Below are positions 1-9,216 of a stretch of 64,000 nucleotides of DNA, in pieces. The translations under genes and the position numbers were made by a program. Below the pieces are notes generated by a model. It saw only the letters and a program-made list of their open reading frames with translations, searched no databases and was not told the DNA's origin. Where the stretch lies: contig CP137327.1 in the NCBI GenBank assembly GCA_033182465.1, forward strand, positions 1,674,001 to 1,738,000, read 5' to 3'. The DNA comes from Sanghuangporus weigelae. Taxonomy: Eukaryota; Basidiomycota; Agaricomycetes; Hymenochaetales; Hymenochaetaceae. How positions within the stretch are numbered: the first letter of the stretch is position 1; each line of letters begins with the position of its first letter.

Positions 1-330
1 GAACAATGGAGCGCACCTTGTGGAACGTCTAGGATGAAGGTATGCGACCTTTGGGTACCTCGAAACAGGTTGGAACGGTCCCTGGCAGTGTGAAACGCTG
101 ATAAAAAGGCCTAGGGTCCCTTCAGGAGTCTGGGCCCAGGCTTCGGAGTGCCGATATCCACTCGGGTGACTGAGGCGGAGGTCGGTGAGTGGTAGTGTGA
201 CAAAGTATGGACAACGAAATATGGCGTGGCGCCTATCGCGCAGTATTAGCGGGTCTTCGGGGTCTCAGAATGTGACATATGTGCAAAGGAAAGTGAAATG
301 GTGTGAGCCAAGATATGTACAAAGTCTCGG

Positions 331-658
331 GTGCGTCCTAAGGTATGGCGGAGCACTCGGAAGGATCAAATCGAGTTGTATACACCCTTTGTGACTGTTG
401 GAGTCACTCGGGCAGCTGATACACCAGTGTGTTAGACATTGGTGAAGTATGTACAATACTCGACCGCTGATGCCCAGAATAGCGGTGTGCACTACAGTGT
501 CCTAAGATATGGTGAAGCACTCAGAAGGATCGAATTGAGTTGTATATACTCCTCACGACTGTTGGAGTTGCTTGGGCAGCTGATGCACCACTGTGTTGGA
601 CACTGGTGAAGTATGTACAATACTTGTCTGCTGACACATAGAATAGCGGTGTGCGCTA
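331..658. repeat. Tandem duplication, two units of 164 bp
   Basis: Two adjacent units with an exact spacing of 164 bp: AAGGATC at 361 and 525, AGCGGTGTGC at 481 and AGCGGTGTGCGC at 645. The units differ at scattered sites, mostly by transitions. Non-coding, inside the inverted relic. Confidence 0.75.
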
Positions 659-895
659 CAGTGACTGCAGGGCAGAGGATGCAAGACGTATGGCACAGAA
701 CTATTGTATATTCTAAGGAGACAAGAGAGTCAAGTGAGTACAGAGTGAGTCGAGTAGAACTGCAACTGTAGCTAGCTGAAGAGACCAAGCTGGACTGGAA
801 CTGGGCTTCTAGTCTGTACTGAACTGCCCTCCCAACTACACAAGTAGCACGCCTATTTATAACATCGTCTGCACCTGATCCTTTGAAGCATCAGG

Positions 896-1010
896 GAGCA
901 TAACAAAGAGAAATCAGAAGGCATATCACAAGGGTAAGCATGGAAACAAATGGCGAGGTGAGCATAACAAGGAGAAATTGGAAGGCATATCGCAAGGGTA
1001 AGCATGAAGA
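896..1010. repeat. Tandem duplication, about 64 bp
   Basis: GAGCATAACAAAGAGAAAT at 896 recurs as GAGCATAACAAGGAGAAAT at 960, and AAGGGTAAGCATG follows each. The corresponding part of the element-2 leader is present about once, so the duplication belongs to this relic. Confidence 0.6.
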
Positions 1011-1100
1011 ACAAATGGTGAACTGAGTATATTGGGTGGGCATAAGGGTCGTAGAGCATAAAACAAAATATCGAGCGCACGTAAAGAGCGCAACATGTTG

Positions 1101-1424
1101 GATTGGTCGAGAGACGTCAGGGATTGGCTCCGAGTCCTATGGTCCAGCTCTTTGATTTGGCAAGTGATAGGACGAGTTGGCCAAGCTGTCCTCTGTAGGG
1201 CTGATCGGTCAGCTCAAACATCGGAAGCAAGCCCTCATTGGATTCTCGAGTACCACATGCATGTCCCCACTTACAAATTGATTGAGGGTAGTTTGAGTAG
1301 CCGTTTCCACTTTCAAATGAGTTGATCCGCATAGGATCTCGCTGTTACGATGTGGAACCCAGTGGAACACGTATCACGTGCCCAAATCTGGACTTAGCAT
1401 GTCAGAACTCTCTTCAGTGACAGC
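1101..1424. other. No gene recognised
   Basis: A stretch between the inverted leader relic and the first LTR-like sequence. A short TGATAGGAC/AGCTG resemblance to the element-2 leader near 10970 (inverted) is too weak to count. No coding or RNA feature is seen. Confidence 0.5.
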
Positions 1425-1517
1425 CTCCATTAGACCATGTATGGAAGGTAGGCATATGGTACATTGGCATGCCAAGCTGCTGACTTGTGCCATCAAGCCC
1501 AACTCCATGGCACCCGT
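1425..1517 (+). repeat. Diverged fragment of the element-1 type LTR
   Basis: The stretch CCATTAGACCATGTATGGAA through GGCACCCGT matches the middle of the element-1 LTR (about 2220-2310) with many transitions. It stops exactly where the intact element 1 begins, and another diverged fragment of the same family resumes directly after element 1 at 8251. Element 1 thus lies within or beside an older relative. Confidence 0.6.
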
Positions 1518-3282
1518 TGTAGCGCACTGGCTCCTCCTGTGCCAGTACACTCATACTATGGCTCCCTCTTACTGCAGATACCATATCCCAGCACTGCCGA
1601 CACCTGAGAGTGTGAGGGCACACTCCTATTACACTCGGGACATCATTTGAGCACGTATCCATTGATTCCAGCACATGTACTGTACTGCGGCGCCCTCCTA
1701 TGACCCAAATTGATCCGCCGATGGCTCCCCGACACTCAGACAGGTCCGCCGACAGCTCCTACCCAGCACCAGGCACTATAGGACACATCCCTCAGTGACT
1801 ACGTGCCGCCGATCTTATGATTTACCATACGTACAGCCGTGCGGCGACTCTGGATGCCTCCGAGTCGGCCCCCCTTGGCGCTGATCAATGCGGCGGACAC
1901 TCAGACATCCTCAGGTACCCTCGCCGACGCCTCCTACAGCTTACCAAGCAGTCCCCCATTGTCTAGGGAGCTATATATTGTCATATGTGCTTACATGCCT
2001 CATTACGACATATCTGCCACCAGTCCGGCAGTCCCCCACAGCACTGCCGCTCCGGCCACTCATATTAGTCACTAGGGATCGCCCACACTCTGTATTGAGT
2101 GCCGCCGATGCATCGGACACCTCAGGGACATTGGCTGATGCGCCCTTTGTCTCATATACGCGATATCAGCCTCCAATCATCGGTTCCGATGTTTCCCGAC
2201 TTCCCCCTGACGCGGCGGCCCCCATTAGACCATGTATGGAAGGTAGGCATGTGGTACATCGGCGTGCCAAGCCACCGACTCGCGCCGCCAAGCCCAACTC
2301 CGCCGGCGCCCGTGTTATTGCAGATACTCAATATTTCATGTGATTGGATGCCCCCCTCACGTTGCCGCTCTCAGATTTCACCTGGGCGCTCCGGCAGCGG
2401 CCCTTGGCGACCCAGATGACTCAGGAGATGTTGTCAGACAGTAGGATGTGTCGGCGACAGCAGTAGAGTATATATAGAGCTTATACTAGCTTGTAGACAA
2501 AAGGACTCCAAGCCTAGCAAGGATTCCAAGAGCATGTACCAGACCGAGCACCAGAGTTCGAGATATCCCTCACTCTGAGTTTCCCCTCATGTACTGAGCC
2601 TCCCCCTTGACTATATACTATCCTTGACATCTCCTCTTGTTTGACTCCACATTCTACTTGCCTTCGCCGCCTCCGGTACGCCTCTGCCGCTCTGACGTTC
2701 AGTGATCCGGCGCCCCTCTATTCGACGTCGGCGACCATCCGACGACCCAGGCATCTCATCAGACTCCCCTTCTGCGTCCTTTCCAGCCTTTCACTCCAGT
2801 TTATCCCATATATTGATCTTATACGGTCTTTTCCTTTCATCTATCGCGTTTACGCTACTGCGGCGGATTCCTGCGGCCTCCCCCTCAGTCCGGCACCCCT
2901 CTATTCGACGTCGGCGGCCATCCGACGACCCAGGCATCCTATCAGACGACCCAGCGGCGCCTTCTCCAGCCACTCACTCCATTTTATCCTTTATATTCAT
3001 CTTATACACTTCATACCTTCCTGTGGCCGAGTTTATACCATGTCGGCAGCCCCCTGTGATCCCCCCTCTCAAGCGGCGGTCCTGTTATCCTATTCCCTTT
3101 ATCCAGCGGCATCCCTAGACCCATCCATTACGTCTCCGACGGTTCCTGGCACCTGCCGGGTAGTAGGTCTTTGAGAGTCTGATAGCGTCGGCATCCCATT
3201 TTTGGAGGTTCCTTCATACATTCAGCACCCTTAGTAGGACGGACATCTGTAGCACCTTCAGATACGACACCGCCGACCGACA
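1518..3282 (+). repeat. 5' LTR of element 1
   Basis: 1765 bp, TGTAGCGC...CCGACCGACA. Contains an internal tandem duplication with a 183-bp period (CCGGCGCCCCTCTATTCGAC at 2707 and a variant at 2890). It is followed by a possible primer-binding stretch TGGAGCCCATGGCG near 3286. Long open frames within the LTR (for example 2641-3174) come from low stop density and overlap in several frames; I do not call them genes. Confidence 0.9.
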
Positions 3283-3400
3283 TTTTGGAGCCCATGGCGA
3301 GGGAGCTGTTTGTTTTTGAAGTCCCCTCCCTCCCACCCTTGATTTTGCTCGTTTTTCGACTTGTTCAAAACTGCGGCGGACTGCCAACACCTGCGGCGCC

Positions 3401-4765
3401 ATGACAGTCCCACAATTCACTGATCCTGATGCACTCCCATTTGCCGGACCCTCTCCCACCATCTCAGGCTTCACTATGCCGCTCCCTGGTGACAAATCTA
3501 TCCCCAAAATCGATGTTTCTGGCTCCCCCACCTCCATACCTAGGTTTCTTGATGCCGTCTACCTCCTTGGACGAACTGCCGACCTCTCCGACAGCCATAT
3601 CATCACCTGGGCTCGATTCTATGTGCCGCCGAAAGAAGAACTGGTTTGGAGGCACTGTGCCAAAGCGGCAGGCAACAGCTATTCGGCCTTCCGAGATGCC
3701 GTACTCAAGATGTACCCACATTCTCAACCGGTTTACACCTTCCAGGACCTTCGGCGCCTCGTTTTATCGACACAGGCATTCCCCCAACTCACCCTACAGT
3801 CCTTCGGCGCATTCCTGCAAGACTTCCACAGAGTTTCTGGCTACCTATTGCGAAGCGGCATGATTTCAATGTTTGAAGAACAACGAATGTTTGTAGAAGG
3901 TATCCCCGCCGCCTATCATTGGGAACTCAACTTCTCACTTCGCCTGGCTCACCCTGATCACGCCGCCGGCATTCCCTGGCCAACAGAGGCAGTGGCCGAC
4001 GAAATCCAGCGAATTCTCAAGGTACAACAGGTTTTATTGCATACCGAGTCTCAAGCGGCCCCAGTCGAAGCCTACTATGCCAATGCAAGTCTCCCAGCTG
4101 TCAATCAGGTCCAGAACACCCTCGCTATCGTCGCCGACACCAAGTACCAGCTGCCGACGCCTGGGGAATTACTAGTTAATGGTATACATACTCCGCCGCC
4201 TCACGTATGGACCCCCCAGCCGATCCCGAGCCCTATACCGATGCCCCCTCATGCCCTGACCTCGCCGCCGCCACTCCAGCATGTTCAGAAGCCTACCCTA
4301 GTGTCACCCTCGACTCTGCCGCTGATTGCACGCCAGACTCAGTCCATACACTCTCCAGATGTGCAAAAGCGGTATTCGGTCTCCAACACGTCTCCCCCTG
4401 GCTTTCCTGTTACGTCGGCACCTCTCCCTGCCAAATGCAAACCTTCGGCAGATGTCCATAGCATCACTACCATCCCTCAGGCATGCACACAAGCATCCGC
4501 CGCTTCATACAACCTTGCTCAACAATGGCTTTCATCCGGTGTCTCTCTCATTCCAGCAACACATGAACGATTTTTTCGGCGGCCAGACCCTGGCTCCCCT
4601 GCTCCCCAGCTGCCATCGGCGAACCTCAAGCAACCTTCCAAGCATCCCCCAGAAAGTTCCCAAGCCCCGCCGCTCTCACCGGCATGCACGGTTTGTGGTT
4701 TTATAACGCACCGGACGATGAAATGCCCCACGCGAAGCTTCCTGCTCAACTCCGGCATACTGTAG
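3401..4765 (+). CDS. Gag-like protein of element 1
   Basis: 454 aa, ATG in good context (CACCATGACAG), starting 118 bp after the 5' LTR. The first 220 residues form a helical, Trp/Phe/Tyr-containing region (around WARFYVPPKEELVW) of the kind seen in retrotransposon capsids. Residues 220-420 are rich in Pro/Ser/Thr. Near the C-terminus is one CCHC zinc knuckle, CTVCGFITHRTMKC (C-X2-C-X4-H-X4-C), the usual nucleic-acid binding motif. The last 82 bp overlap the protease frame, which is offset by -1. Expected role: capsid of the virus-like particle, possibly also packaging RNA. Family assignment rests on position and the knuckle. Confidence 0.7.
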   Translation: MTVPQFTDPDALPFAGPSPTISGFTMPLPGDKSIPKIDVSGSPTSIPRFLDAVYLLGRTADLSDSHIITWARFYVPPKEELVWRHCAKAAGNSYSAFRDAVLKMYPHSQPVYTFQDLRRLVLSTQAFPQLTLQSFGAFLQDFHRVSGYLLRSGMISMFEEQRMFVEGIPAAYHWELNFSLRLAHPDHAAGIPWPTEAVADEIQRILKVQQVLLHTESQAAPVEAYYANASLPAVNQVQNTLAIVADTKYQLPTPGELLVNGIHTPPPHVWTPQPIPSPIPMPPHALTSPPPLQHVQKPTLVSPSTLPLIARQTQSIHSPDVQKRYSVSNTSPPGFPVTSAPLPAKCKPSADVHSITTIPQACTQASAASYNLAQQWLSSGVSLIPATHERFFRRPDPGSPAPQLPSANLKQPSKHPPESSQAPPLSPACTVCGFITHRTMKCPTRSFLLNSGIL

Positions 4766-5772
4766 CTGATATGCGCGGCCACCTCATGCAACCTGATGGC
4801 AGGCCCTTCAATTGCCATTACTCTGGAGCCTGTATTCTGGATCGGCTTAATGAATACTTTGCTCGGAATGTGAACATGATCCCTCTCGGTGTGCAGATAC
4901 CTATCATACCCCTCTCGGATGACCCAGGCATTGCTTCGGCACCCCAGGAACTGCCTCACAGCCTGCGCCGAAAGCTTCCAAGACAATGGGGAGTCCCCCA
5001 GGACACACCAGCCGCCGCCCACAGGTCTCAGGCAAAGGTACAGGCTCAATCGACTCCAGACAACGCGCCGAACACTTCTGCGGTACTTGAACAGCTCCCA
5101 GAGACTCCCCCCGACCCAGCTCCTGCCCCCCAAGTCAGGAAGGTACCCTCACCCTTCGGCACCATCCTCCCCAAGCCGCCGATGGCCATTCCAGATGACC
5201 CAGATGAGCCAATTCCTCCGCCGATCTGTCGCAGCAAGGCACAAATCAAAGCCACTCGTCAACAGGCAGCCCTCACCTTCGCCGCAGACATGCCGCCGCC
5301 CTGGAAACCTCCGGCAGGCTTTCCCAAGCACCCTGACACGCTGCTAGCTCCAGCAGTTGTCCCCTTGCATGAGATTAATGTCCGCCTCAATGATACATTA
5401 CAGGTTAATGGTGTTCTCGACTCTGGAAGCTCATTTATTGGTATTCTCCGACGTATATGGCGCCAAATTAAATCGCCGGCATGCATTTCGAACCCTACTC
5501 ACATTCATACAGCCTCGCCGACGCCTAACCAAAGCTCCCACATCATTCCCAGCGTCAAAATCTCAATTCCTGGGTTTTCTATGCACGCACCGGTCCATAT
5601 ACTTGAAAACGCGCCGTTTGACCTTCTCCTTGGTCGGCCCTTCTTCGCCCACACCCATGCTGTCGTGGCAGACCTCGCCGAACACTACCAGAACCTCTAC
5701 ATTACAGATCCAGTCACTGGCGAAGTGTTCTGCCTGCCTACATGCCCCAAAATGCCTCAACCGGTGCCCTAG
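4684..5772 (+). CDS. Retropepsin-like aspartic protease of element 1
   Basis: 362-codon frame overlapping the end of gag by 82 bp in the -1 frame, so expression as a Gag-protease fusion by frameshifting is plausible. A proline-rich linker precedes the domain. The active-site motif is in GVLDSGSSFIGIL (Asp-Ser-Gly at about residue 245) and the flap-distal motif in LLLGRPFF (about residue 315), the usual pair in a monomer of a dimeric retropepsin. It would process Gag. The frame ends with TAG at 5770 and no polymerase follows. Confidence 0.65.
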   Translation: MHGLWFYNAPDDEMPHAKLPAQLRHTVADMRGHLMQPDGRPFNCHYSGACILDRLNEYFARNVNMIPLGVQIPIIPLSDDPGIASAPQELPHSLRRKLPRQWGVPQDTPAAAHRSQAKVQAQSTPDNAPNTSAVLEQLPETPPDPAPAPQVRKVPSPFGTILPKPPMAIPDDPDEPIPPPICRSKAQIKATRQQAALTFAADMPPPWKPPAGFPKHPDTLLAPAVVPLHEINVRLNDTLQVNGVLDSGSSFIGILRRIWRQIKSPACISNPTHIHTASPTPNQSSHIIPSVKISIPGFSMHAPVHILENAPFDLLLGRPFFAHTHAVVADLAEHYQNLYITDPVTGEVFCLPTCPKMPQPVP

Positions 5773-6485
5773 CAAAGAAATAACTGATGTAACACATTTC
5801 GGCGACCCCCCCCAGCACTGGTACTTGACTCAGGACACCCTTACATCACCACTCCATGCCCAACACCTCGCCGCCCTTCCCGCCTTGGCTCCCAGACGAT
5901 CCTAGCAACCTTACACCTGCGGCGATTGAAGAAATGTACACGTCGGCAACATTTTCAAACTCTACAAGCCCCCCCCACCCCCAAATTTGTATACCTCGAA
6001 CCTGCGGTGGATACATACGCCTCTAGACAGCAGACCCCTTCCCAGATGCCGCCCAAGCCTGCGGCGGCCCCTCCAATTTTTGCCCACTTATCAGAGACAC
6101 TTTCGGCGATCCGCCTTCCTGGCCCTCCCGGCCCTCCACCCAGCACACTACAGCCCCCCCTGCAAGCGGCGGCACCCGCCCATGCACAGACACCTCCCTA
6201 TATGCCCAGACCAGCCCCCCCAGACATCCCTACTACCGCCGCTTCCCGGCACTCAACCAAACAGACATTCCATGCCGCGCCGGCACCTAGATATGGCCAA
6301 TACTCAAGATTTTACAACTCCAGCCGCCGCCAACTCAGCCCCTTCATTCTATACCCTTACAATTCACTCCCCTATCATCCTATCCTGTCGGCGACCAGCC
6401 ACAGCACCATGCACCCCTTATTTCATCTTCGCCCCACTGTATACAGCATTTTTTTTCATGATTTTTTTACATTGCAACCTGGAGA
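5773..6485 (+). pseudogene. Degenerate tail of element 1 interior
   Basis: After the protease stop, open segments continue in different frames with Pro/Ala-rich coding potential (for example PWLPDDPSNLTPAAIEEM near 5880-5940) that jump frame at runs of C (about 5970). No known domain is visible and no polymerase remnant was found. It ends in a T-rich stretch and CTGGAGA directly before the 3' LTR, a weak candidate polypurine tract. Confidence 0.45.
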
Positions 6486-8250
6486 TGTAGCGCACTGGCT
6501 CCTCCTGTGCCAGTACACTCATACTATGGCTCCCTCTTACTGCAGATACCATATCCCAGCACTGCCGACACCTGAGAGTGTGAGGGCACACTCCTATTGC
6601 ACTCGGGACATCATTTGAGCACGTATCCATTGATTCCAGCACACGTACTGTACTGCGGCGCCCTCCTATGACCCAAATCGATCCGCCGATGGCTCCCTGA
6701 CACTCAGACAGGTCCGCCAACAGCTCCTACCCAGCACCAGGCACTATAGGACACATCCCTCAGTGACTACGTGCCGCCGATCTTATGATTTACCATACGT
6801 ACAGCCGTGCGGCGACTCTGGATGCCTCCGAGTCGGCCCCCCTTGGCGCCGATCAATGCGGCGGACACTCAGATATCCTCAGGTACCCTCGCCGACGCCT
6901 CCTACAGCTTACCAAGCAGTCCCCCATTGTCTAGGGAGCTATATATTGTCATATGTGCTTACATGCCTCATTACGATATATCTGCCACCAGTCCGGCAGT
7001 CCCCCACAGCACTGCCGCTCCGGCCACTCGTATTAGTCACTAGGGATCGCCCACACTCTGTATTGAGTGCCGCCGATGCATCGGACACCTCAGGGACATC
7101 GGCTGATGCGCCCTTTGTCTCATATACGCGATATCAGCCTCCAATCATCGGTTCCGATGTTTCCCGACTTCCCCCCAACGCGGCGGCCCCCATTAGACCA
7201 TGTATGGAAGGTAGGCATGTGGTACATCGGCGTGCCAAGCCACCGACTCGCGCCGCCAAGCCCAACTCCGCTGGCGCCTGTATTATTGCAGATACTCGAT
7301 ATTCCATGCTATTGGACGCCCCCCTCACGTTGCCGCTCTCAGATTTCACCTGGGCGCTCCGGCAGCGGCCCTTGGCGACCCAGATGACTCAGGAGATGTT
7401 GTCAGACAGTAGGATGTGTCGGCGACAGCAGTAGAGTATATATAGAGCTTATACTAGCTTGTAGACAAAAGGACTCCAAGCCTAGCAAGGATTCCAAGAG
7501 CATGTACCAGACCGAGCACCAGAGTTCGAGATATCCCTCACTCTGAGTTTCCCCTCATGTACTGAGCCTCCCCCTTGACTATATACTATCCTTGACATCT
7601 CCTCTTGTTTGACTCCACATTCTACTTGCCTTCGCCGCCTCCGGTACGCCTCTGCCGCTCTGACGTTCAGTGATCCGGCGCCCCTCTATTCGACGTCGGC
7701 GACCATCCGACGACCCAGGCATCTCATCAGACTCCCCTTCTGCGTCCTTTCCAGCCTTTCACTCCAGTTTATCCCATATATTGATCTTATACGGTCTTTT
7801 CCTTTCATCTATCGCGTTTACGCTACTGCGGCGGATTCCTGCGGCCTCCCCCTCAGTCCGGCACCCCTCTATTCGACGTCGGCGGCCATCCGACGACCCA
7901 GGCATCCTATCAGACGACCCAGCGGCGCCTTCTCCAGCCACTCACTCCATTTTATCCTTTATATTCATCTTATACACTTCATACCTTCCTGTGGCCGAGT
8001 TTATACCATGTCGGCAGCCCCCTGTGATCCCCCCTCTCAAGCGGCGGTCCTGTTATCCTATTCCCTTTATCCAGCGGCATCCCTAGACCCATCCATTACG
8101 TCTCCGACGGTTCCTGGCACCTGCCGGGTAGTAGGTCTTTGAGAGTCTGATAGCGTCGGCATCCCATTTTTGGAGGTTCCTTCATACATTCAGCACCCTT
8201 AGTAGGACGGACATCTGTAGCACCTTCAGATACGACACCGCCGACCGACA
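6486..8250 (+). repeat. 3' LTR of element 1
   Basis: Same length as the 5' LTR (1765 bp). I count about 15 differences, almost all transitions, in the first ~820 bp and none that I can see in the last ~940 bp. Confidence 0.9.
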
Positions 8251-8446
8251 GCGGCAGCCCTGATAGCTTATTCCTTCCATACTTTGGCATCTCTAGACCC
8301 CTCCATCACGTCTCTGACGGTTCCTGGCATCTGCTAGGTAGTGGGGATTTAGAGTCTGATAGCATCGGCATCTCATTTTCGGAGGTTTCTTTATACATTC
8401 AGCACCCTTAGTAGGACAGACATCGGTAGCACCTTCAGAGACACAC
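8251..8446 (+). repeat. Diverged 3' end of an older element-1 type LTR
   Basis: Aligns with the last ~210 bp of the element-1 LTR (3072-3282): CAGCACCCTTAGTAGGAC, CGGTAGCACCTTCAGA and the GTCTGATAGC block are shared with many substitutions. It begins exactly at the element-1 boundary. Together with 1425-1517 it brackets element 1, but about 750 bp of LTR between the two fragments is missing. Confidence 0.65.
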
Positions 8447-9093
8447 AACACCCATTACACCACCCTCAGACATTAAACATCTGATGGAAGAAGCAATAGA
8501 ATGCTTAATACATGCTTGGCAAACATCAAAGCCAGGGGTAATTACAGTTGACGACATTAGGAAAACAGTCCAAACTACCCACAGCTATCCATAGCTATCA
8601 CAGCTGTGGATAGCTGTGAATAGTTTGGACTGTTTTCCTAATGGAGTGGGTTGGCCATGAGTATCTTGGACAGAGGCTACGACTAACAATGGGTACAGGA
8701 CTACAACTATTGGACTTTAAAGTCATAGCAAGGCACAGAAGGACTGTAGCTGAGTATACACAGCTGCCAGGATTAACTAACAAAGATTAGCAGGCATTGC
8801 CGATACTGAACCTGGATATTATAATCTCCCTCATGATTGAGAATTAAGGGGCAGAAGCTCAGCCTGAGAATGGAGCACCGGAGAAGCAATAGCTTGGCAA
8901 CTATCAGGTGGTACCTAGTCTGGACACAGAGAAGGACTGCGAGGTAGGAGATAATGAGAATTAACATGTGATAAGGATTGCAGATTGGAGGAAGCACAGA
9001 GGAAGCTTCCCAAGGCATTGAGGTGGTAGGACTCAAACAGACCTTTCTAATATAGTAGAAATATTATGATTCAACACTAGAGGAGAGTATCAG
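8447..9093 (+). other. Old repeat-derived sequence, no intact gene
   Basis: A short coding-like run (IKHLMEEAIECLIHAWQTS near 8470-8540) breaks down quickly into stops. A purine-rich CTAGAGGAGAG at 9078 lies just before a possible LTR start. The block could be the 3' end of an old retroelement, but no domain is recognisable. Confidence 0.35.
8556..8642. repeat. Foldback hairpin, about 39-bp arms
   Basis: ATTAGGAAAACAGTCCAAAC on the left is exactly inverted on the right (GTTTGGACTGTTTTCCTAAT), and pairing continues through CACAGCTATCCA/TGGATAGCTGTG with a few mismatches, leaving a loop of about 9 nt. A TA dinucleotide lies at each outer edge. The form suits a tiny foldback MITE or the hairpin end of a lost element; with 87 bp it cannot encode anything. 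Confidence 0.7.
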
Positions 9094-9216
9094 TGTTAAC
9101 ACCAGAGCAGAGTGTTGTTGTCAGAGGAAACATATTGTCTAGACCAATAGCAAGGCTGTAGTTGGTAGTTATAGTGTAGTTAAGTAAGCTAAATAGAAGT
9201 CTACTTAAGCGCCAGC
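9094..9216 (+). repeat. Possible left part of an LTR split by element 2
   Basis: Begins TGTTAACACC after a purine-rich run and is cut at the element-2 insertion site. The right part would be 26368-26804, ending CTGCCTAACA, which would give an LTR of about 560 bp with TGTTA...TAACA ends. Inferred from the ends and the preceding purine run only. Confidence 0.35.

Larger units (their letters stand above)
1..1100 (-). repeat. Decayed, inverted relic related to the element-2 leader
   Basis: Read on the minus strand, about 660-1100 aligns by eye with the untranslated leader of element 2 (about 11060-11450): both share an ATTTTGTTTTATGC block, a GATATGCCTTCCAA block, GCTCCCTGATGCTTC, a TGTTATAAATAG block and the following TCAGTTCAGTACAG stretch, in the same order. 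It is therefore an inverted, diverged piece of a related retroelement. Two local duplications lie inside it. No long open frame is convincing; the short frames here do not resemble known proteins. Positions 1-330 show no feature that I recognise. Confidence 0.6.
1518..8250 (+). mobile_element. Element 1: non-autonomous LTR retrotransposon with gag and protease only
   Basis: Two direct 1765-bp terminal repeats beginning TGTAGCGC and ending CCGACCGACA (TG...CA) enclose a 3203-bp interior. The interior holds a gag-like gene with a zinc knuckle and an overlapping retropepsin frame, then degenerate sequence. No YxDD reverse transcriptase, RNase H or integrase motif is seen, so movement would need enzymes from elsewhere. 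The left flank (CCGT) and right flank (GCGG) do not match, so no target duplication is visible; the element is bordered by fragments of an older related LTR. Two solo LTRs of the same family lie inside element 2. Confidence 0.85.

Noticed and set aside
2641-3174. 177-codon open frame inside the element-1 LTR, repeated in the other LTR copies
   Set aside because: Several overlapping frames are equally open because stops are rare in this C/T-rich sequence; the frame shifts between copies, and no domain is visible. Unlike the element-2 LTR frame, its composition looks like a translated repeat.
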